17,062 bases of DNA from Anaerolineae bacterium (GTDB lineage: Bacteria > Chloroflexota > Anaerolineae > Aggregatilineales > UBA2796), in the NCBI GenBank assembly GCA_020851855.1, contig JADZBY010000395.1, forward strand, positions 1 through 17,062. Reading direction: 5' to 3'. Below the pieces are notes generated by a model, which saw only the letters and a list, made by a program, of their open reading frames with translations, was not told where the DNA came from and searched no databases. Shown piece by piece: positions 14,687 through 17,062 of this stretch (its first letter is position 1; each line of letters starts with the position of its first letter). The translations under genes were made by a program, and so were the position numbers.

Positions 14687-15751
14687 TCAGGCCTGCTGCT
14701 GGCGGCCACGTGCGGCGACGGCGCGGGCCTGGGCGGCCAGGCTGTGCAACTGGCCGGGCGTCGCCCACAGCGCTACCGTGCGGGGCGCGCCCTGCCCTTC
14801 GCCAAGCATCTCTGACACCACGAGGCCTACCAGCCCATCCGCGCCCTCATATTTTAGCGTGAATCCCCCGGCGCGGAACATGAGCGGCTCCGGAGCGGCA
14901 AGCGGCGGCGCGGGTGGGACTTCACCATCCGTTGGCGACCCCATCTCCGCCAGAAACGCCTCGATCTGCCCGGCCAGCAGGAGCGCCTGCGTCTTCTCCA
15001 GCGCAAAGGTGACCGGCGCAACGTCCGGCCCGGCGGCCTGAAGGAAAAACATCCGCGCGCCCGGCTCCCCGACCGCGTCCAGCGTCAGCGCCGTGGCCGG
15101 GCGGATGGCCGTGATGGACCGCTCGTCGGCCTTCGGCTGGCGCGGCGGCGGCAAATAGCTCGCCTCGTTCAGCTGGACCAGGACGGGCCGCCCATAACCG
15201 AGCCGCAGGATGGTCAACGATGCGGGCGACACGTCGATGCGCTGGAACAGATCGAGGTGCACGCCCAGATAATGCGCCACGATCATCTTGATGATGTCGC
15301 TGTGCGACACCACGGCGATGGCGCTGCGCGGATGGCGCTCGTTGAGCATCTCGATGGCGTTCACGGCGCGCATCTGGGCTTCGCGCATACTCTCACCGCC
15401 GGGAAACCGGGCGCGGCTGGGATTGATCTGCACCACGCGCCACATCTTGCGCTTCACCAGCGACTTGATCTCCGCGCCCTGCCACGTCCCGTAGCGGACT
15501 TCGCCCACGTCGTCGAGCAGGTTGAGCTTGAGGTGCGGGTGGTGGGCCAGCACCGCTTCTGCCGTCTCGACGGTGCGCTCCAGCGGGCTGGAATACAGGG
15601 CGTCGATGCGCGTCTTGGCCAGCCTGTGGCCGAGCGCTTCGGCCTGGGCGCGGCCATCCTCGTTCAGGTGCACGCCGGGCGTCCACCCGGCCAGGCGGCC
15701 TGTTTTGACGAAGTCGTTGACGGCATGGCGAATCAAGAGAAATTCACTCAC
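14687..15751 (-). CDS. MSMEG_4193-type histidine phosphatase fused to a DUF3090-like domain
   Basis: A 354-residue protein. Residues 1-200 form a histidine phosphatase domain: catalytic LIRHA (Arg8-His9), Arg59 in SSPLERT, acid/base candidate Glu84 in VGEVRYGTW, and His150 in VVSHSD. This matches the MSMEG_4193 family (TIGR03848), once called a phosphomutase; members are usually about 200-240 residues. The extra C-terminal ~140 residues align by eye with the neighbouring DUF3090 protein: MFFLQA (234-239), LEK (251-253), ALLLAGQIEAFL, PEPLMFRAGGFTLKYEGADG (287-306), LWAT (328-331) and a closing AARGR. GTG 15751 is chosen because the phosphatase fold starts there (SEFLLIRH); the frame is open to 15931 but lacks homology. 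Shine-Dalgarno is weak. Confidence 0.87.
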   Translation of the reverse strand: MSEFLLIRHAVNDFVKTGRLAGWTPGVHLNEDGRAQAEALGHRLAKTRIDALYSSPLERTVETAEAVLAHHPHLKLNLLDDVGEVRYGTWQGAEIKSLVKRKMWRVVQINPSRARFPGGESMREAQMRAVNAIEMLNERHPRSAIAVVSHSDIIKMIVAHYLGVHLDLFQRIDVSPASLTILRLGYGRPVLVQLNEASYLPPPRQPKADERSITAIRPATALTLDAVGEPGARMFFLQAAGPDVAPVTFALEKTQALLLAGQIEAFLAEMGSPTDGEVPPAPPLAAPEPLMFRAGGFTLKYEGADGLVGLVVSEMLGEGQGAPRTVALWATPGQLHSLAAQARAVAARGRQQQA

Positions 15752-15807
15752 AGAACCACTCGCTTCTCTGGGCACAACACCGGGGCCAACCGATACACGC
15801 TTGGGGC

Positions 15808-15829
15808 GTGTCTGCTGTTGGGCAGACAC
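15808..15829. repeat. Perfect 8-bp inverted repeat related to the MITE ends
   Basis: GTGTCTGC (15808-15815) and GCAGACAC (15822-15829) close a 6-nt loop. The same GTGTCTGC core forms the MITE terminal repeats at 10844-10857 and 10982-10995. It may be the remnant of an internally deleted element. On the minus strand it would fold in the 5' leader of the phosphatase gene. Confidence 0.5.
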
Positions 15830-15836
15830 ACGGGAG

Positions 15837-15866
15837 ATTATGCAACGGTTCAGACCTGGCTGCCAA
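15837..15866 (-). promoter_or_regulatory. Candidate promoter of the phosphatase-DUF3090-SCO1664 operon
   Basis: On the minus strand TTGGCA (15866-15861), an 18-nt spacer and CATAAT (15842-15837) each match the sigma70 hexamers at five of six positions. A start near 15830 gives a leader of about 80 nt that contains the 15808-15829 hairpin. Confidence 0.5.
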
Positions 15867-15982
15867 ACCGGCGACCGGGCGGCAGCGGCGCGCGGACGGG
15901 GAGAAAGACCCGCGAAATTGCCGCGCGCCACCCCAGGGAAATCGCCTCAAAAGTGTGGGCTGAGGCAGCCAGACGGAAAGCG

Positions 15983-16125
15983 CCTCACCCCCTGGCCCCC
16001 TCTCCACGCCGAGTACAGCGTAGAGAGGGGGATCGCGCGGCGACAGGGCGGGTGATCACCCCTCTCCATGCCGTCGGGGGTCCCCTCTGGGAGTGACGGA
16101 CATGGAGAGGGACCGGGGGTGAGGG
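15983..16125. repeat. CCTCACCCC-type inverted repeat element, copy D
   Basis: The outer ends CCTCACCCCCTGGCCCCCTC and GAGGGACCGGGGGTGAGG are inverted repeats. Internal hairpins lie at 15998-16029 (CCTCTCCACGC with GCGTAGAGAGG) and at about 16060-16110 (CCTCTCCATG with CATGGAGAGG). The centre ATCGCGCGGCG matches copy A on the opposite strand. It sits just upstream of the tRNA promoter. The other part of this gap (15867-15982) shows nothing I can identify. Confidence 0.75.
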
Positions 16126-16155
16126 TATTTGCAGCGATTACCCCACGCGCCGCCC

Positions 16156-16184
16156 TTGACAGTTTGGCCTTGCCCGCCTACAAT
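16156..16184 (+). promoter_or_regulatory. Sigma70 promoter of tRNA-Leu
   Basis: TTGACA (16156-16161), a 17-nt spacer and TACAAT (16179-16184), one mismatch from consensus. The mature tRNA begins 13 nt after the -10, leaving a very short 5' leader for RNase P to remove. Confidence 0.85.
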
Positions 16185-16196
16185 ACTTCTCACCAC

Positions 16197-16280
<84 letters not shown>

Positions 16281-16283
16281 CAG

Positions 16284-16308
16284 GACCCAGGCCCGACCTG
16301 GGTCTTTT
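16284..16308 (+). terminator. Rho-independent terminator after tRNA-Leu
   Basis: GACCCAGG (16284-16291) pairs perfectly with CCTGGGTC (16297-16304) around a 5-nt loop, followed by TTTTGTTTG. It starts 4 nt after the tRNA. The T-run is short, so some read-through into the division gene at 16336 is possible. Confidence 0.8.
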
Positions 16309-16335
16309 GTTTGTCCGGGAGAACTACGGCGTCCT

Positions 16336-16812
16336 ATGGCTTCCCAGAGCGCACCATCGAGCACACCGGCGGCCCCTCGAAACGCTGCCGACAAGCGCCC
16401 CGCTGCCCCGCCGCGCCAGATTTCGAGCATGCAAATCGTGTTTGGCGCGATTCTGGCCATCAGCCTGCTGCTGGCCATCAATTTTAGCGGGCGCATCGCC
16501 GCCGGACGCCGTATCGAAGCCGAGCGCGGCGAGCTGATGAACGGCATCGCCACGCTGGAAGCCCAGGCCACCGCCCTGCACACCGAGCTGAATTTCGTGA
16601 ACAGCGACGCCTTCATCGAACAGTGGGCGCGCCGCGATGGCCGCATGATCCGCAACGATGAGATGCTCGTCGTGCCCGTGCCCGCCCAGACCACGCCCCA
16701 GCCCGCCCCGACGCTGGTCGTCGCACCGCCGCCCGCCGACCAGAGCGCCGCGCAGAACTGGCAGTTGTGGTGGCAGTTGTTCTTCGACTCGCCGCCGCCC
16801 GTCAGAAACTAA
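16336..16812 (+). CDS. FtsB/DivIC-like septum formation initiator protein
   Basis: A 158-residue bitopic membrane protein. A cytoplasmic Pro/Ala-rich N-terminus (1-30) is followed by one membrane segment (about 33-51, MQIVFGAILAISLLLAINF), a short coiled coil (about 57-90), and the DivIC/FtsB hallmark AFIEQWARRDGRMIRNDEMLVV (92-113, in two parts: AFIEQWAR and RMIRNDEMLVV). A Pro-rich linker (115-136) and an aromatic tail NWQLWWQLFF (141-150) end the protein. FtsB/DivIC links FtsL and FtsQ in the divisome outside the membrane. The start is uncertain: ATG 16336 has only a distant GGGAG (16317-16321); ATG 16429 would begin right at the membrane segment. No separate promoter is seen, so it may depend on tRNA read-through. 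Confidence 0.85.
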   Translation: MASQSAPSSTPAAPRNAADKRPAAPPRQISSMQIVFGAILAISLLLAINFSGRIAAGRRIEAERGELMNGIATLEAQATALHTELNFVNSDAFIEQWARRDGRMIRNDEMLVVPVPAQTTPQPAPTLVVAPPPADQSAAQNWQLWWQLFFDSPPPVRN

Positions 16813-16891
16813 GCAGAGCGCCTCACCCGTCGCTTAACTCCCAAAAAAGATGCCATCCACGCCCATTGGCGCTATTATTGCTATCTGGCAG

Positions 16892-16900
16892 TGTTATAAT
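16892..16900 (+). promoter_or_regulatory. Extended -10 promoter for the gene at the right edge
   Basis: TGTTATAAT has the TGn extension and a perfect TATAAT (16895-16900). No -35 hexamer is evident at the right distance, which extended -10 promoters do not need. The start of transcription would be about 115 nt before the ATG at 17022. The leader shows nothing distinctive. Confidence 0.6.
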
Positions 16901-17021
16901 CGCGCAAGTTAACCAAAGTGGGATACGCGCCGCAACTTCTGACGCGCGGCGGCGTTGATCACCACATCAGCACTGCTTTTGGCTGCAATTGCTGCGTTGG
17001 CCAGGGGAGGAGCGGATTACC

Positions 17022-17062
17022 ATGAGTGTCTTGCCAATGAGCGCTTCGATGGCCCAGCCGGA
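17022..17062 (+). CDS. Start of an unidentified protein, cut by the window edge
   Basis: An ATG follows GGGGAGGAG (17004-17012) at a 9-nt spacing, and the frame stays open to the end (MSVLPMSASMAQP). Together with the upstream extended -10 promoter this is a convincing gene start. Thirteen residues are too few to identify the product. Confidence 0.65.
   Translation, partial: MSVLPMSASMAQP

Noticed and set aside
15752..15931. In-frame extension of the histidine phosphatase
   Set aside because: It runs through the hairpin and candidate promoter, lacks homology, and the phosphatase domain starts at GTG 15751.
6716..16125. The C-rich hairpin repeats as a CRISPR array
   Set aside because: Copies are kilobases apart, differ in sequence, and have no regular spacers or cas genes.

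Overview
The window is a GC-rich bacterial chromosome segment, most likely from a Chloroflexota of the Anaerolineae type. No rRNA or marker gene is present, so this placement is inferred from gene content. The evidence is a SCO1664/DUF3090/MSMEG_4193 gene trio (known from Actinobacteria and Chloroflexi), a CpXC zinc-ribbon protein, a lone roadblock protein, and many short hairpin repeats between genes. No phage or plasmid genes are seen.

Layout, left to right. (1) 1-410: hairpin repeats and a long leader. (2) 411-3152: a roadblock/LC7 protein and a RecD2-type helicase, bracketed by two direct copies of a ~60 bp hairpin repeat. (3) 3539-6705: a soluble GAF-PAS histidine kinase behind a promoter containing a perfect dyad, then a large CpXC zinc-ribbon protein of unknown role, ending in a repeat and a terminator. 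(4) 6959-13035: a five-gene sugar/polyol operon (binding protein, SDR, double ATPase, permease, second SDR) driven by a perfect-consensus sigma70 promoter with a ~200 nt structured leader. A MITE and a second hairpin repeat sit between the ATPase and permease genes. (5) 13073-13228: a candidate small RNA gene with promoter, 16-bp hairpin and terminator. (6) 13295-15751, minus strand: the trio histidine phosphatase -> DUF3090 -> SCO1664 kinase-like protein. The phosphatase carries an extra C-terminal domain that looks like a second DUF3090 copy. (7) 15752-17062: a further repeat, tRNA-Leu(CAG) with its own promoter and terminator, an FtsB/DivIC-like division protein, and the first codons of a further gene.

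How the genes may work together. The transporter operon should import a sugar or polyol and oxidise or reduce it with two dehydrogenases whose cofactor-binding residues differ (one NAD-type, one not). The minus-strand trio pairs a possible PI3/4-kinase-fold protein with a histidine phosphatase and two DUF3090 modules. It is the best candidate here for an undescribed system, possibly a phosphorylation/dephosphorylation pair with a shared scaffold. All functional statements come from reading motifs; no searches were run.
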